Positions 1 to 9,568 of a stretch of 64,000 nucleotides of DNA are shown here, in pieces. The notes under the pieces are model-generated. The model was given only the letters and a program-made list of their open reading frames with translations. It was not told the origin of the DNA and did no database searches. The stretch covers positions 204,275-268,274 of the forward strand of contig NZ_JAPIVQ010000009.1 of the NCBI RefSeq assembly GCF_026239675.1. The letters are read 5' to 3'. Both the position numbers and the translations under genes were made by a program. The stretch comes from Pedobacter sp. PLR. GTDB lineage: Bacteria; Bacteroidota; Bacteroidia; Sphingobacteriales; Sphingobacteriaceae. The stretch's first letter is position 1, and every line of letters starts with the position of its first letter.

Positions 1-2140
1 AAACCAGGTGCCCGCCTTCTGCTCTAAGGTCTGTAAAGGAAGCATCAGCCCATTTTTTCGGCATGGCCGGGAAAACACGAATTAAGCCAGTGTTTAGTTC
101 TCCCGGCTTAGCACTCCAGCTTTGCATCAACATTTCATGCACTGCCTGTGAAGCGAGGAAGTTTCCTTCTAAGGTAAAAGGACGGTAAGTAAAGCCGGAG
201 TAACCGCTTTTGGTCTGATCACCGTTCACATGAAATCCGTTTCTTAAAACGAAGGCTTTCACAAAAATGTCCAGGTTTTTAACCGCAGCTTCTCCATCAC
301 CTACTCTTGCCCTTAGGCAGCTCATCCAGGAGAAGGTATAACCTACCCACTGTCTGGTTCCTAATTTATCCCAGTTATTTAAACTGGCGGCTATCATTTG
401 GGTATCGGCTTTGCCGGATTCATTGTTGATCAGGTTAAAAGGATAGATACCCATAATGTTAGATAAATGTCGGTGGCTACTAGTCAGTTCATTTTTGGCA
501 TCCAGCAGTAACGTTCCATCGGCTTTGGTATGAAAATCACCCAGGGCTATTGCGGCATCGGACCATTTCTTTGCTTCCGTAGTTTTACCCATTTGTGCTG
601 CCATTTCCTTTAAAGACAGGAACAGCATTTTTAAGCTCATCAAATCATAATTACTATTGGGTTCTAACCATGCCTTTGGACTATTATCGAAAATCTCCGG
701 TGAAGAAGAAAGCGGCAGTTTCAGCAGGCCATTGCTGTCCTTTTTCAAGAGGCCCAACATACATTCCCCAACTTCGGAACTCCATGGATAGGCTTTTTCT
801 TCCAGGAAAGCATCATCAGCGGTGTATAACCAGTGCAGGTAAAACAGGTGGGCACTCCAGGCGCTCATTGTTGGCGACATACTATATTGTCCCCAGCCAC
901 CTAAAGGTTGTCCGGAATAAGACATCACGCCCGGACAAGCCAGTCCTTTTGTACCATAAAAATCTCTGGCAAAATCTCTGAAGAAATCACGACGGTCCCA
1001 CAGGAAATTCAGGTAAGAAGCCCCTTCCTCATATCTGCCGGATTGTTGATACGCCATATAAGTCATCTGCGTATTTAAATCGTTATGGTAATCACCTTTC
1101 CATGGTGGCAGTGTGCCGTTGTCAGCAGTCCACACCCCTTGCAATGGCATTGGTGGCGCATTTAAGCGGGAAGCAGCACCATAAAAGTATTGTACCAGGT
1201 TGTATTGTTTTTGAACTGCGGTATCAGGGATGCTGACACTTGACTTCTCCCAGAAGGCAGTCCACCATTTTACATGTGGTTTGAGCATCCTCCGGTATCC
1301 TTTATTCAGGGCATCGGAAACACGTTCACGTGCCAATGCTAAAGGATCTTTGCCATCTACGGTTGAGGTAATCGTTAATGCGATGAGGCTTTCCTTAGCC
1401 GTTTTCTTAGTTTCGATATAGACGCAATATTTAAGTCCGTCGGCAGCTTCCTGGATATACCATTCGGCATTGGCCGATTTCCCTTTGATCGCTTCCGGGT
1501 AACCGAGTTTACTGACAGATCCCCCGCTACTTGGTCCGCCGTCCCCTTTTATGGTTTTACGGTACACGTCCATCGGACTGAACAACTGTACTGCATCCGG
1601 CGATATTCCTTTTATAGATAACAAGGCAACCGGAGCACTCGCACTGTAGAAAGCATTCATAGTTGCTCCTGAATTGAATCTTGTGATTCCTTCTGCGGTG
1701 GCTTCCATCAATTCAAATTCCTTTACTACTTCTCCGTCCGGGAATTTAAGTTCAATCCGGCCGGCCGGTAGTTTGGTCGGACTTACGCCATTATAGGCTT
1801 CATCCCACCAGTTGTTAACCTTATCATATTCTTTTTTAGCAATCAGGTCTGCTCCTTTTTGATAGGTGTATTTTTTCCACCATTCCTTTTCTCCGTGGGT
1901 ACGCTCATCCCATAAATCGCCTCTATCTAAAGATAGTCTGATGGTGTTTTTTTCGCCCCATAGCAAACCGCCCATGAGGCCGTTTCCTAACGGCAGTGCT
2001 TCGTCCCAGGTGTTGACAGGTGCTTTAAGTACTAAATTATAAGCTTGTTCGGGCAGTTTAGCTTGCTGAGCATTGACGGTTAAGCCAACACAGATATTTA
2101 AAACAAGGAAGCTGGTTTTAAAAATATTGGTTTTATACAT
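1..2140 (-). CDS. GH95-family glycoside hydrolase (alpha-L-fucosidase/galactosidase-like), 3' end beyond window
   Basis: Reading from the ATG at 2140 gives at least 713 uninterrupted codons to the window edge, so the C-terminus is missing. Residues 1-25 look like a signal peptide ending in NAQQ, so the enzyme is probably periplasmic or surface exposed. GH95 landmarks are visible in order: the N-terminal PLGNGLMGG segment, an HNDLNTQM motif carrying the two Asn of the GH95 active site, an SSSPE segment with the general-acid Glu, and RPFTLEGNF followed by EMLMQSW near the end. In characterised GH95 fucosidases the last motif reads IDGNFG, with a catalytic Asp; here it is Glu. GH95 enzymes remove terminal alpha-L-fucose or alpha-L-galactose; which sugar applies here cannot be told. 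A -7 box lies 53 bases upstream. Confidence 0.85.
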   Translation of the reverse strand, partial: MYKTNIFKTSFLVLNICVGLTVNAQQAKLPEQAYNLVLKAPVNTWDEALPLGNGLMGGLLWGEKNTIRLSLDRGDLWDERTHGEKEWWKKYTYQKGADLIAKKEYDKVNNWWDEAYNGVSPTKLPAGRIELKFPDGEVVKEFELMEATAEGITRFNSGATMNAFYSASAPVALLSIKGISPDAVQLFSPMDVYRKTIKGDGGPSSGGSVSKLGYPEAIKGKSANAEWYIQEAADGLKYCVYIETKKTAKESLIALTITSTVDGKDPLALARERVSDALNKGYRRMLKPHVKWWTAFWEKSSVSIPDTAVQKQYNLVQYFYGAASRLNAPPMPLQGVWTADNGTLPPWKGDYHNDLNTQMTYMAYQQSGRYEEGASYLNFLWDRRDFFRDFARDFYGTKGLACPGVMSYSGQPLGGWGQYSMSPTMSAWSAHLFYLHWLYTADDAFLEEKAYPWSSEVGECMLGLLKKDSNGLLKLPLSSSPEIFDNSPKAWLEPNSNYDLMSLKMLFLSLKEMAAQMGKTTEAKKWSDAAIALGDFHTKADGTLLLDAKNELTSSHRHLSNIMGIYPFNLINNESGKADTQMIAASLNNWDKLGTRQWVGYTFSWMSCLRARVGDGEAAVKNLDIFVKAFVLRNGFHVNGDQTKSGYSGFTYRPFTLEGNFLASQAVHEMLMQSWSAKPGELNTGLIRVFPAMPKKWADASFTDLRAEGGHLV

Positions 2141-2192
2141 AGTGGTATGATCTCAGGTTGTTGGTTTTAATATCTTCTTTGTGGTTAACAAG

Positions 2193-2200
2193 CAAAGTTA
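2193..2200 (-). promoter_or_regulatory. Bacteroidetes -7 box for the GH95 gene
   Basis: The minus strand reads TAACTTTG, an exact match to TAnnTTTG. It predicts a 5' leader of about 48 nt before the ATG at 2140. No convincing -33 TTG is seen at the usual distance. Confidence 0.55.
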
Positions 2201-2297
2201 GCGGCATAAACTAATCAATAAATGGATTAAGTTATTATTTTAATGGATTATCGGATGGATAATACCTGGAATTTGGGCTAATCTGTATATTAGCGAC

Positions 2298-3374
2298 ATG
2301 AGTTTTACTGCACAGTTTCCCGTACTAGCGAATTGCACCTATCTGAATACAGCAAGTTCAGGCATAATGTCGAGCTCCATTATGGAATGGAGAAAGTCGC
2401 ATGATGAAGAGTTTTACCTACAAGGAAGTAACTTCCGCTTACAACAGCGGGAGTTTTTACAGGATGTCAGGGAACACGTTGCCAGATTCTTTCATAGCAA
2501 AGCAGAAAACACCTTTCTGGTACAGAATTTATCCATTGGTTTTAACATCTTTTTAGATGGATTATCAGCTGACCATAAATTTCTACTGGTGACCAGCGAT
2601 TATCCTTCCATAAATTACCCGGTAGAAAGCAGAGGATTTAGCTGTGATTATGCCCTGGCAAACGAACACCTTGAACAAAATATACTGGCCAAAATAGAGA
2701 CTTTTAAACCATCAGTGCTGGCATTGAGTTTGGTTCAATATGCCAGTGGTATCAAGATAGACCTTAGTTTTATCAAAAAACTAAAAGAAAACTATCCGGA
2801 GCTGCTGATCGTTGGTGATGGCACTCAGTTTTGTGGGACTAACGCTTTTAACTTCGGGACATCAGGATTTGATGTACTCATCAGCAGCGGCTACAAATGG
2901 ATGCTTGCCGGCTATGGGAACGGATTTGTGCTCTTAAAAGATCAGGTAAATCAGCATTTATATCAGAAACGAATCAATTACCCCTTGCCTACAGAACCTT
3001 TTTTAAAGGACCGGAGTTTATTATCGCTCTGCTTTGAGCCAGGGCATCTGGATACCTTAAATTTTGGTACGCTAAAGCAGTCCATTTTATTGTTTGAATC
3101 CTTAGGCACAGATTTTATTTCCAATAGACTGCAATCTATAGGCGAAATGGCCAGGAAAGCATTAACAGCACGTGGCTTACTCTCCAGCGCAGTTGTAGCA
3201 CGCGGGGAACATGCTACGATTTTCAATATACCGACCAGTACTGAGCTCAATAAGAGACTCCAGGAGGCCAATATCATTGTTACTCCCCGTGGCGATGGAT
3301 TGAGGCTGTCCTTCCATTTTTACAATACAGTAGCGGATTTAGAAAAACTATTGAGCGTACTTGATCAGAAATAA
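2298..3374 (+). CDS. Aminotransferase class V-fold PLP enzyme (cysteine desulfurase-like)
   Basis: This 358-residue protein has the fold pattern of class V aminotransferases: an N-terminal YLNTASSG substrate segment, VGDGTQFCG (PLP-binding Asp region), and SSGYKWMLAG with the presumed Schiff-base lysine at residue 200, followed by GNGFVLLK. The family includes cysteine desulfurases, isopenicillin-N epimerase-like and kynureninase-like enzymes. No catalytic cysteine loop typical of IscS/SufS is evident, so a true desulfurase role is doubtful. No signal peptide, so cytoplasmic. It stands alone: divergent from the GH95 gene and closed by a strong hairpin at 3425-3461. The substrate is unknown. 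Confidence 0.8.
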   Translation: MSFTAQFPVLANCTYLNTASSGIMSSSIMEWRKSHDEEFYLQGSNFRLQQREFLQDVREHVARFFHSKAENTFLVQNLSIGFNIFLDGLSADHKFLLVTSDYPSINYPVESRGFSCDYALANEHLEQNILAKIETFKPSVLALSLVQYASGIKIDLSFIKKLKENYPELLIVGDGTQFCGTNAFNFGTSGFDVLISSGYKWMLAGYGNGFVLLKDQVNQHLYQKRINYPLPTEPFLKDRSLLSLCFEPGHLDTLNFGTLKQSILLFESLGTDFISNRLQSIGEMARKALTARGLLSSAVVARGEHATIFNIPTSTELNKRLQEANIIVTPRGDGLRLSFHFYNTVADLEKLLSVLDQK

Positions 3375-3424
3375 TAATTCTCCAGGCAGCGCTTCGGCTG
3401 ACCACGTTGAGCCTGATCGCTATA

Positions 3425-3461
3425 AAAAAACCGGATTCCTGCATAAGGAATCCGGTTTTTT
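3425..3461. terminator. Bidirectional intrinsic terminator
   Basis: A perfect 15-bp stem (AAAAAACCGGATTCC with its complement) encloses a 7-nt loop. It has an A run on the left and a T run on the right, so it can stop transcription from both converging genes. Confidence 0.85.
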
Positions 3462-3510
3462 CGTAAGTAAAAACGCTGTGTTGCAATACAAACAGGCTCG
3501 CTTTAAAACA

Positions 3511-3783
3511 CTAGGGCTTTAAGTACTTAAGTGCAATCAATCCGATGGCAACTACTCCCCAGGCCAGTCCCCAGTATTGCAGACGGATGAAATACAGATC
3601 GTGCAGACTTTTCTTGTTTAGCCAGATTCCCAGCAGAAACGTAACCGGCGCAGCCGCCAAAAGACTATACAGGAATAGGTCATAGCTTATATTTCCTTTT
3701 ACTCCAAAAAGAGAAATTGCAATCAGCATCGCGATCACCGGGATCAACAGGGCAAGAAAGCCCCATCCTCTATATATTAGCAT
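3511..3783 (-). CDS. Small three-helix membrane protein of unknown function
   Basis: 90 residues, almost all hydrophobic, with three predicted membrane spans (about residues 7-26, 36-53 and 67-86) separated by short polar loops. It starts MLIYRGWGF, a pattern seen in small conserved membrane proteins of Bacteroidetes, but no function can be named. It lies 24 nt downstream of the 3808-4329 gene on the same strand, so the two probably form an operon. Shared membrane location suggests a common envelope role, which is inference only. Confidence 0.7.
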   Translation of the reverse strand: MLIYRGWGFLALLIPVIAMLIAISLFGVKGNISYDLFLYSLLAAAPVTFLLGIWLNKKSLHDLYFIRLQYWGLAWGVVAIGLIALKYLKP

Positions 3784-3807
3784 TTGAATGATTTAAAATT
3801 AATATTC

Positions 3808-4329
3808 TTATTTATTTTTCGGACCGTAAGCGTTGATCTTAGCCAATAATTCTTCGGCGTTGCAATCAATATGAGAAGCGGTTAGGTAAACCATATAATG
3901 TCCGTTTTCATCCAGTCCACCGCTAACAGCCATTTTTGATAGTTTCTTACTGATGATTCCCTTGTAGTGGTCAACATTGTTAAGGTGAAGCGTAACTAAT
4001 ACATCTGCGCCCATTTCAGTAAGGCTCATTTCCTGGATATCTTTCCAGCTGATCAGTCCGGCTGCTTTACTTACCGGTGTTACCCTTGAGGTAATGCCCT
4101 CAGGTTTAAGTGCGATCATCGGCGACGTATCTTTTGCTGCAATTAAAGATTTAATAAGACAGAAGACAAGAACGATAAGACCAATTCCTGATATCACTGC
4201 CGCTTTAGGTAAATACCTCTCTGCGATGATCCCGGTACTGTATAATAGAACAGCCGCTAACATCACGATCAGTCCTACATAGATTAGAACAAGTTGGTTT
4301 GATTTCTTTTGATTTCTATAAAATTCCAT
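3808..4329 (-). CDS. STM3941-like two-TM membrane protein
   Basis: 173 residues. The layout is a short basic N-terminus (EFYRNQKKS), two membrane helices at about 14-32 and 43-62, then a soluble domain containing LKPEGIT and GLISWKDI, followed by a beta-rich stretch with an LNNVDHYK segment. That order (SKKK-like start, two helices, GI...GLI-W-DI) resembles the poorly characterised STM3941 family, whose role is unknown. It is probably co-transcribed with the small membrane protein 24 nt downstream. The family match is by pattern only. Confidence 0.7.
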   Translation of the reverse strand: MEFYRNQKKSNQLVLIYVGLIVMLAAVLLYSTGIIAERYLPKAAVISGIGLIVLVFCLIKSLIAAKDTSPMIALKPEGITSRVTPVSKAAGLISWKDIQEMSLTEMGADVLVTLHLNNVDHYKGIISKKLSKMAVSGGLDENGHYMVYLTASHIDCNAEELLAKINAYGPKNK

Positions 4330-4644
4330 ATTAAGTTTTAATTAATCTTCCACATTTTATAACAAGAAGATTAAGGGTTTGAATTGGTAACAGGCTTAAT
4401 TTGCCCATTTCAGCCCGTTCTTTCAAAAACCACGCCATTAAAGCCCATTTCCCAGATTTAAGTAGTATCTTTCTGGAAATCTGAAACATTCAGTTTAAGT
4501 TTATTTCGCAATTTCATTAAAATTGGCCTGAATAATGAGCAGGAATTCTATACCGATATTCTATTTTAAATTAAGATATTAGAACAGGATTACCGAAATA
4601 AATAAACTCATTACCTAAACAATCATAGTCTTTATCTCCCCACT
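4330..4644. other. Divergent intergenic region
   Basis: About 315 bases of AT-rich sequence between the 3808-4329 gene and the TPR gene. It must hold promoters for both directions, but no exact TAnnTTTG box, strong palindrome or small gene was recognised. Confidence 0.5.
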
Positions 4645-5880
4645 ATGTTACGAAGAACCCTGATCAGCTGCACATTCCTCTTAATATCCGGCATTTCATT
4701 TGGACAATCCAGCAGCTATGAGCAGGTGATCGATTCATTAAGTAACATCGGACAGCAGGCAAAAATCATCCCCTATCTGGAACAGGAATTAAAGGCAAAA
4801 CCTAATGAAGAGCTCCTGCTGAGGATGCTGGGCTTTTACCATATTGAGGATAAAAACCTGGATGTTGCTGAACAGTATTATACACAAGCATTGGCGGTTA
4901 ACCCTACATGCAGCAAATGCTATATGAACATCGGAAGGATTTATGCGATGCGCAATGATTTTAACAAGGCACTGGAAAACTTTAACCTTGGTGTTCTTGC
5001 AGCTCCAAAAGATGGGCTTATTGTACTTTGGAGGGCCAGACTAAAAGAATATCAGGGGGATAAAACCGCTGCGTTGGCAGATTACAACCTGGCGGTTAGC
5101 CTGGAGCCAGATAATGGAGCTGTTTACCAGCAAAGGGCATTGTTCCATTCCAGTCAGGGGAATTTCCCATTGGAACTTGCTGATTTAAACAAAACCATTG
5201 CCCTGGTACCAAACGATTTAAAACCTTACTTACATCGGGCAACGCTTCATTTTAAAATGGAAAACCTGGATAGTGCTTGTCTGGATTACGAAATGGCAAA
5301 AAAGCTAAGCGCTCAGCAGAAAACTAAAGATACTTTACTAACGGATCAGCTGGAAACCGCGGTTCAGGACATTTGTAATCCTGAAAAACCAAGCTATTAT
5401 TATCAGAGAGGCATTGCCTTCTATAATCAGAAACAATACCAGAAAGCGATAGCAATGTATGACCTGGGCTTGAAAAAGTTCCCGGGCAATCCCTTAACTT
5501 TAAACTTTAAAGGAAACGCTTACCTGGCTTTACAAAAGCCAGATCAGGCACTCTTGTGTTATCAACTTGCATTACAAAGCAAGGACAGCTTCTTAAAAGC
5601 AATCAATGCTAATCCCCGGTTTTCTACGGATGGAAAAAATCAGACTACAAAGCCAGGGAATAGTGATGCCGGACAAGTTTCTAAAGCTTTCCTGGCGGAG
5701 CTTCATTACCATATCGCTGAATGTCAACTGGCGCTGGCTGCATTCCCTAAAGCCCTCTCGGAGATCAATCAGGCAATCGAACTAATTCCGGATACAGCCG
5801 GTTTCCCTAAAGAAATGTATTCCAATCTGCGCGAACAAATCATGAAGAAAATTAGACTTCAAAAAAATTACGTTAATTAG
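4645..5880 (+). CDS. Secreted tetratricopeptide-repeat protein
   Basis: 411 residues with an N-terminal signal peptide (MLRRTLISCTFLLISGISFG, cleavage before QSSS). The remainder is helical TPR repeats; clear repeats sit around residues 54-120 (two with YYTQALAVNP-type ends), 140-200 and 250-310, and a last one near 355-390. A low-complexity polar linker (DGKNQTTKPGNSD) separates the final repeats. TPR proteins act as scaffolds for protein complexes; the partner is unknown. The next gene, a sensor kinase, starts 110 bases downstream on the same strand, which may mean shared expression, but no shared signal was identified. Confidence 0.8.
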   Translation: MLRRTLISCTFLLISGISFGQSSSYEQVIDSLSNIGQQAKIIPYLEQELKAKPNEELLLRMLGFYHIEDKNLDVAEQYYTQALAVNPTCSKCYMNIGRIYAMRNDFNKALENFNLGVLAAPKDGLIVLWRARLKEYQGDKTAALADYNLAVSLEPDNGAVYQQRALFHSSQGNFPLELADLNKTIALVPNDLKPYLHRATLHFKMENLDSACLDYEMAKKLSAQQKTKDTLLTDQLETAVQDICNPEKPSYYYQRGIAFYNQKQYQKAIAMYDLGLKKFPGNPLTLNFKGNAYLALQKPDQALLCYQLALQSKDSFLKAINANPRFSTDGKNQTTKPGNSDAGQVSKAFLAELHYHIAECQLALAAFPKALSEINQAIELIPDTAGFPKEMYSNLREQIMKKIRLQKNYVN

Positions 5881-5990
5881 AGTCAAATCAATAATTTTAA
5901 TTAATATTACACACTTAGAAGTCTAGCGAAAGATTTCAATTAATTATTTATAAATTTAATCTTAATGCCATTCTAATTTTAAAACAAAAT

Positions 5991-7967
5991 ATGAGATTAG
6001 GCTCCTACCCGGGGATTGAAAAATTGCGCTTCACTCATCTACAGCACTTGTTTGATGAGGAAAACAAAATGAACTTTAGTGTCATAATATCATTGGCTGA
6101 ACTCCTATGTGAGGTCCCGATAGCTTTCATCGCAATTGAAGACGAAAACGGCAATTTAATAAAGACCAGCACTACCATTGCTGACCTTAAAGACTCCCGG
6201 ACACTTCCCTTTCCTGACAACTTGCCTTTAGTCATACCTGATGTTACTCTTGATGACCGTTTTTCTAATCATCAGTTGTTAAAATCAGGCATCCGTTTTT
6301 ATGCCGGTATCCCGATCCTGAATCCCGAAAACTATGCTGTGGCTTATCTGTGTATCATGGATAAAAGTCCGCGGGAGCTTAACAGCAAACAGCTCAATGG
6401 GCTGATATTACTGGCTCAGCAAGCTTTTGAAATTATCAGGGTTGAACTGGACAACCTGGAGCTTAAAGAGCTGGCCAATAACATAGTTACTCCTGCCCAG
6501 GAAATCGACACTATTTTTCACAATGCCATAGATGCAGTGATTGTGGTGGACGATAACGGGATCATCTCCCAATGGAATCCAAAGGCTGAAAACATCTTTG
6601 GCTGGCAAAAGGCAGAGGTTACCGGGCATTATTTCCATGAAGTAGCCCTTCCACCGGAGTATCAGGGACACTACCTTCAGCTATTGGAGAACTTTAAGTA
6701 TAATTCCGCAGAAAACCACCCGAATACCACCGTGGAAATTTCTGCCATTCGAAAAGACCAGACCACTTTTGATATCGCACTGAGCATTTCTCCGGCAACA
6801 ATCCAGGGAAAGCATTTTTTCATCTGTTTTGTGAGTGACATCACCAATCGGAATCAAATTTCTCAGGAGCTGGATAAACAACAAAAGTTTTATGAAAACA
6901 TATTAAACAAACTGCCTACAGATATTGCCGTTTTTGATGCCAATCATAAATACCTGTTTGTAAATCCAGGGGCAATCAGTGTTAAAGAATACCGTGACTT
7001 TATTATTGGTAAAGACGATTATGAGTATGCGGCCTACCGCAACAGGGATACGGTTACCGCAGATTTACGAAGGGCACAATTTCTGGAAGCAAAAGAGAGC
7101 GGCACGCAAATCCGTTGGGAAGATAGTCTGAAGGGACCTGAGGGCAATACCATTACCCATTTACGCCGCATGTATCCTGTACACGATGAAAATGGGGAAC
7201 TTTCTATGGTAATCGGCTTCGGTATTGACATTACAGACCGGAAAGTGATGGAAGAAAAACAGGCGGCACTGGTCCAACAATTGTCTTCACAAAACACACA
7301 GCTCATTGATTTTTGTAATATCGTATCTCATAACCTAAGGGCTCCATTGGTGAATATGTCGATGCTCGTAGAGTTTATTGAAGACACCAACAATCCTGAA
7401 GAACAGAAAACCCTGATTTCTAAACTGAAACCAGTTATTGAAAACCTCCACACTACGTTTAATGAGCTGGTAGAATCCATACAAATTAAACAAGACCTGG
7501 AAATCAAATCGGAAAACATTCTCTTAACAGACTGTATCCGCAGAACTTTTGAAGGGCTACAATCTGAGATTAATAAATCCGAAGCGATTATAGAAACCGA
7601 TTTTGAGGATGCTCCATCGGTTTATTTTCCGGCTAAATACTTGTACAGCATTTTCCATAACCTGTTCAGTAACTGCCTGAAATACCAGAGTCCAAAAAGG
7701 AAACTTGTCATTAAGCTGGTCAGTAAAAAGATGGATGGAAAAATATTGTTGTCTTTTACGGACAACGGACTTGGTATTGACATGGACAAACATAAAGACA
7801 ACTGTTTCAAGATTGGAAAGGTATTTCACCACCACCCAAATTCAAAAGGATTTGGCCTGTACATGACCAAAACCCAGGTAGAAGCCATGAAAGGCAAAAT
7901 ATGGGTAGAAAGTAAGATTGATGTTGGCTCTACCTTTTTTATTGAATTTACAAATCAAAAAGCATGA
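5991..7967 (+). CDS. GAF-PAS-PAS sensor histidine kinase
   Basis: 658 residues without membrane segments, so a soluble cytoplasmic sensor. Residues 1-150 form a GAF domain (LIPD...RFYAGIPI...LCIMD). PAS domains cover about 170-290 (the FGWQKAEVTG segment is typical) and 300-425, the second ending in GFGIDITDRK. The HisKA box SHNLRAPL has the phospho-acceptor at His447. The ATPase domain follows with N-box HNLFSNCLKY, G1 DNGLGID and G2 KGFGLYM. The stop codon overlaps the start of the receiver gene by four bases (ATGA), so kinase and receiver are translationally coupled and form a two-component pair. The ligand is unknown. Confidence 0.92.
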   Translation: MRLGSYPGIEKLRFTHLQHLFDEENKMNFSVIISLAELLCEVPIAFIAIEDENGNLIKTSTTIADLKDSRTLPFPDNLPLVIPDVTLDDRFSNHQLLKSGIRFYAGIPILNPENYAVAYLCIMDKSPRELNSKQLNGLILLAQQAFEIIRVELDNLELKELANNIVTPAQEIDTIFHNAIDAVIVVDDNGIISQWNPKAENIFGWQKAEVTGHYFHEVALPPEYQGHYLQLLENFKYNSAENHPNTTVEISAIRKDQTTFDIALSISPATIQGKHFFICFVSDITNRNQISQELDKQQKFYENILNKLPTDIAVFDANHKYLFVNPGAISVKEYRDFIIGKDDYEYAAYRNRDTVTADLRRAQFLEAKESGTQIRWEDSLKGPEGNTITHLRRMYPVHDENGELSMVIGFGIDITDRKVMEEKQAALVQQLSSQNTQLIDFCNIVSHNLRAPLVNMSMLVEFIEDTNNPEEQKTLISKLKPVIENLHTTFNELVESIQIKQDLEIKSENILLTDCIRRTFEGLQSEINKSEAIIETDFEDAPSVYFPAKYLYSIFHNLFSNCLKYQSPKRKLVIKLVSKKMDGKILLSFTDNGLGIDMDKHKDNCFKIGKVFHHHPNSKGFGLYMTKTQVEAMKGKIWVESKIDVGSTFFIEFTNQKA

Positions 7968-8365
7968 ATTCGTTAAAAAAAATAGCGCTCATAGATGACG
8001 ATAGCACTTTTGTTTTCCTGACAAAAAGAATGATTAAGCAGGCAAATATATCGACACACATCGATGAATTTAATGATGGTCTGCAAGCACTTAATTTCCT
8101 GATAGCCAACCAAAACAACGAAGAAGTATTACCTGACGTGATATTCCTGGACCTCAGCATGCCTGTTATGGATGGCTGGGAGTTTTTAGAAGAATATACG
8201 GTTGTTGAACCAGGGATAAGAAAACGGATCATTTTGTATATCGTTTCTTCTTCCATTTCTCCTCATGACATTGAAAGATCCAGAAATTTCAGTGTGGTAT
8301 CTGATTTTATCATTAAGCCATTGAACAAAGAAAGATTTATCCAGATTATGGGAGATCTATCTTAA
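7964..8365 (+). CDS. Single-domain response regulator (receiver only)
   Basis: 133 residues consisting only of a CheY-like receiver. The acidic pocket is Asp11-Asp12-Asp13, the phospho-acceptor is Asp63 in FLDLSMP, the switch Ser lies in VSSS and the conserved Lys in IIKPL. No DNA-binding or enzymatic output domain is attached, so it must act through protein contacts or pass the phosphate on. It is translationally coupled to the kinase (ATGA overlap) and ends 33 bases before the aminotransferase gene on the same strand. Confidence 0.92.
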   Translation: MNSLKKIALIDDDSTFVFLTKRMIKQANISTHIDEFNDGLQALNFLIANQNNEEVLPDVIFLDLSMPVMDGWEFLEEYTVVEPGIRKRIILYIVSSSISPHDIERSRNFSVVSDFIIKPLNKERFIQIMGDLS

Positions 8366-8398
8366 TTCCTTCCTACGCATTCAATTAATCACCATAAC

Positions 8399-9568
8399 AT
8401 GTTCTCCTCTCCAACAGTTAACCTTGATGTTCTAAAAAAAAGGGCTTACAATTTAAGGTGGGCAACCGTTCCAGACGGTGTCATTCCTTTAACAGCAGCC
8501 GATCCGGATTTCCCCTGTGCCCCGGAAATCTCAGAAGCAATTATCCGTTTTACAAAAGACCGCTACCTGTGCTATGGTCCGCCGGAAGGCTTGCCACAGT
8601 TCAAAAAAAGCATGGCTGGTTTCTTTCAGGAAAAACGAAATATTCCGGCAGACCCTGCCCTTCTTTTTCCGGTAGACAGTGCCGCGTTTGGCATCTGGTT
8701 AACCTGTAAAGCGTTTTTAACACCACAGGATGAAGCGATTATCTTTGATCCGGTAGACTTTCTTTTCAGGTACTCCATAGAAGCTGTAGGTGCTACTGCC
8801 ATTCCTTTTTCTATCCCTCCGGGTGATGCAGCTGTGGATTTTGACAGACTGGAAAAGCTGATCAGCAAGAACACTAAAATGATCTGCATCTGCAATCCTT
8901 TAAATCCAACAGGAAAAGTTTTCAGTAAAGAAGAGCTACTTCGTTTTGGAGAAATCGCCTGTAGACATGACCTGATCATCTTATCGGATGAGATCTGGAG
9001 CGATATCATTTATGCGCCTCATGTTTTCACCAGTATCGCCTCCCTGAATGAAGAGATTCGCGACAGAACCATCACGATTACGGGATTCAGCAAATCTTAT
9101 GGACTGGCAGGTTTAAGAATCGGCACAGTGATGGCTTCTAATTCAGCGCACTACAGCCGGTTATTTGAAGCCTCGCTACACGGTTCTACTATCAATGGCG
9201 CCAATGTATTGTCGCAACTTGCAGCAACAGCGGCATTAGACGAATCCGCCTATTATCTTGACGCGTTCAAAACACACCTGCACCAGATGCGGGAATTAGT
9301 TGTCAAAGAACTCAACAGCGTAGATGGCTTCCACTGCATTGCACCGGAAGGCTGTTACGTGGCTTTTGTTGACATCACCGGAACTCATAAATCCAGTTCA
9401 GACGTTCGGGATTTACTCTTTAATGAGGCAAAAGTTGCCGTGGTACCAGGTTTAAAACAATGGTTTGGGGAAGGTGCTGAAGGCTATATCCGCCTCAGCT
9501 TTGCGACCTCAGAAGGAATACTCACAGATGCGCTCTCCCGTATCAGGAACACCATAAAATCACTATGA
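8399..9568 (+). CDS. MalY/PatB-type fold-type I aminotransferase or C-S lyase
   Basis: 389 residues with the class I/II aminotransferase signature. ADPDFPCAPEI near the N-terminus resembles the MalY/PatB subfamily. CNPLNPTGKVF is the Asn-Pro-Thr-Gly cofactor loop, LSDEIWSDI carries the PLP-contacting Asp, and TGFSKSYGLAGLRIG holds the Schiff-base Lys232. MalY/PatB proteins commonly act as cystathionine beta-lyases or C-S lyases, and some as aminotransferases, so the reaction here is not fixed. It follows the two-component pair by 33 bases and overlaps the next gene by four bases, so it is very likely made together with the FAD/DsbA fusion. Confidence 0.85.
   Translation: MFSSPTVNLDVLKKRAYNLRWATVPDGVIPLTAADPDFPCAPEISEAIIRFTKDRYLCYGPPEGLPQFKKSMAGFFQEKRNIPADPALLFPVDSAAFGIWLTCKAFLTPQDEAIIFDPVDFLFRYSIEAVGATAIPFSIPPGDAAVDFDRLEKLISKNTKMICICNPLNPTGKVFSKEELLRFGEIACRHDLIILSDEIWSDIIYAPHVFTSIASLNEEIRDRTITITGFSKSYGLAGLRIGTVMASNSAHYSRLFEASLHGSTINGANVLSQLAATAALDESAYYLDAFKTHLHQMRELVVKELNSVDGFHCIAPEGCYVAFVDITGTHKSSSDVRDLLFNEAKVAVVPGLKQWFGEGAEGYIRLSFATSEGILTDALSRIRNTIKSL

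Noticed and set aside
595..1421. Plus-strand open frames within the GH95 gene
   Set aside because: The minus strand carries an unbroken GH95 coding sequence through this region, so these are shadows.
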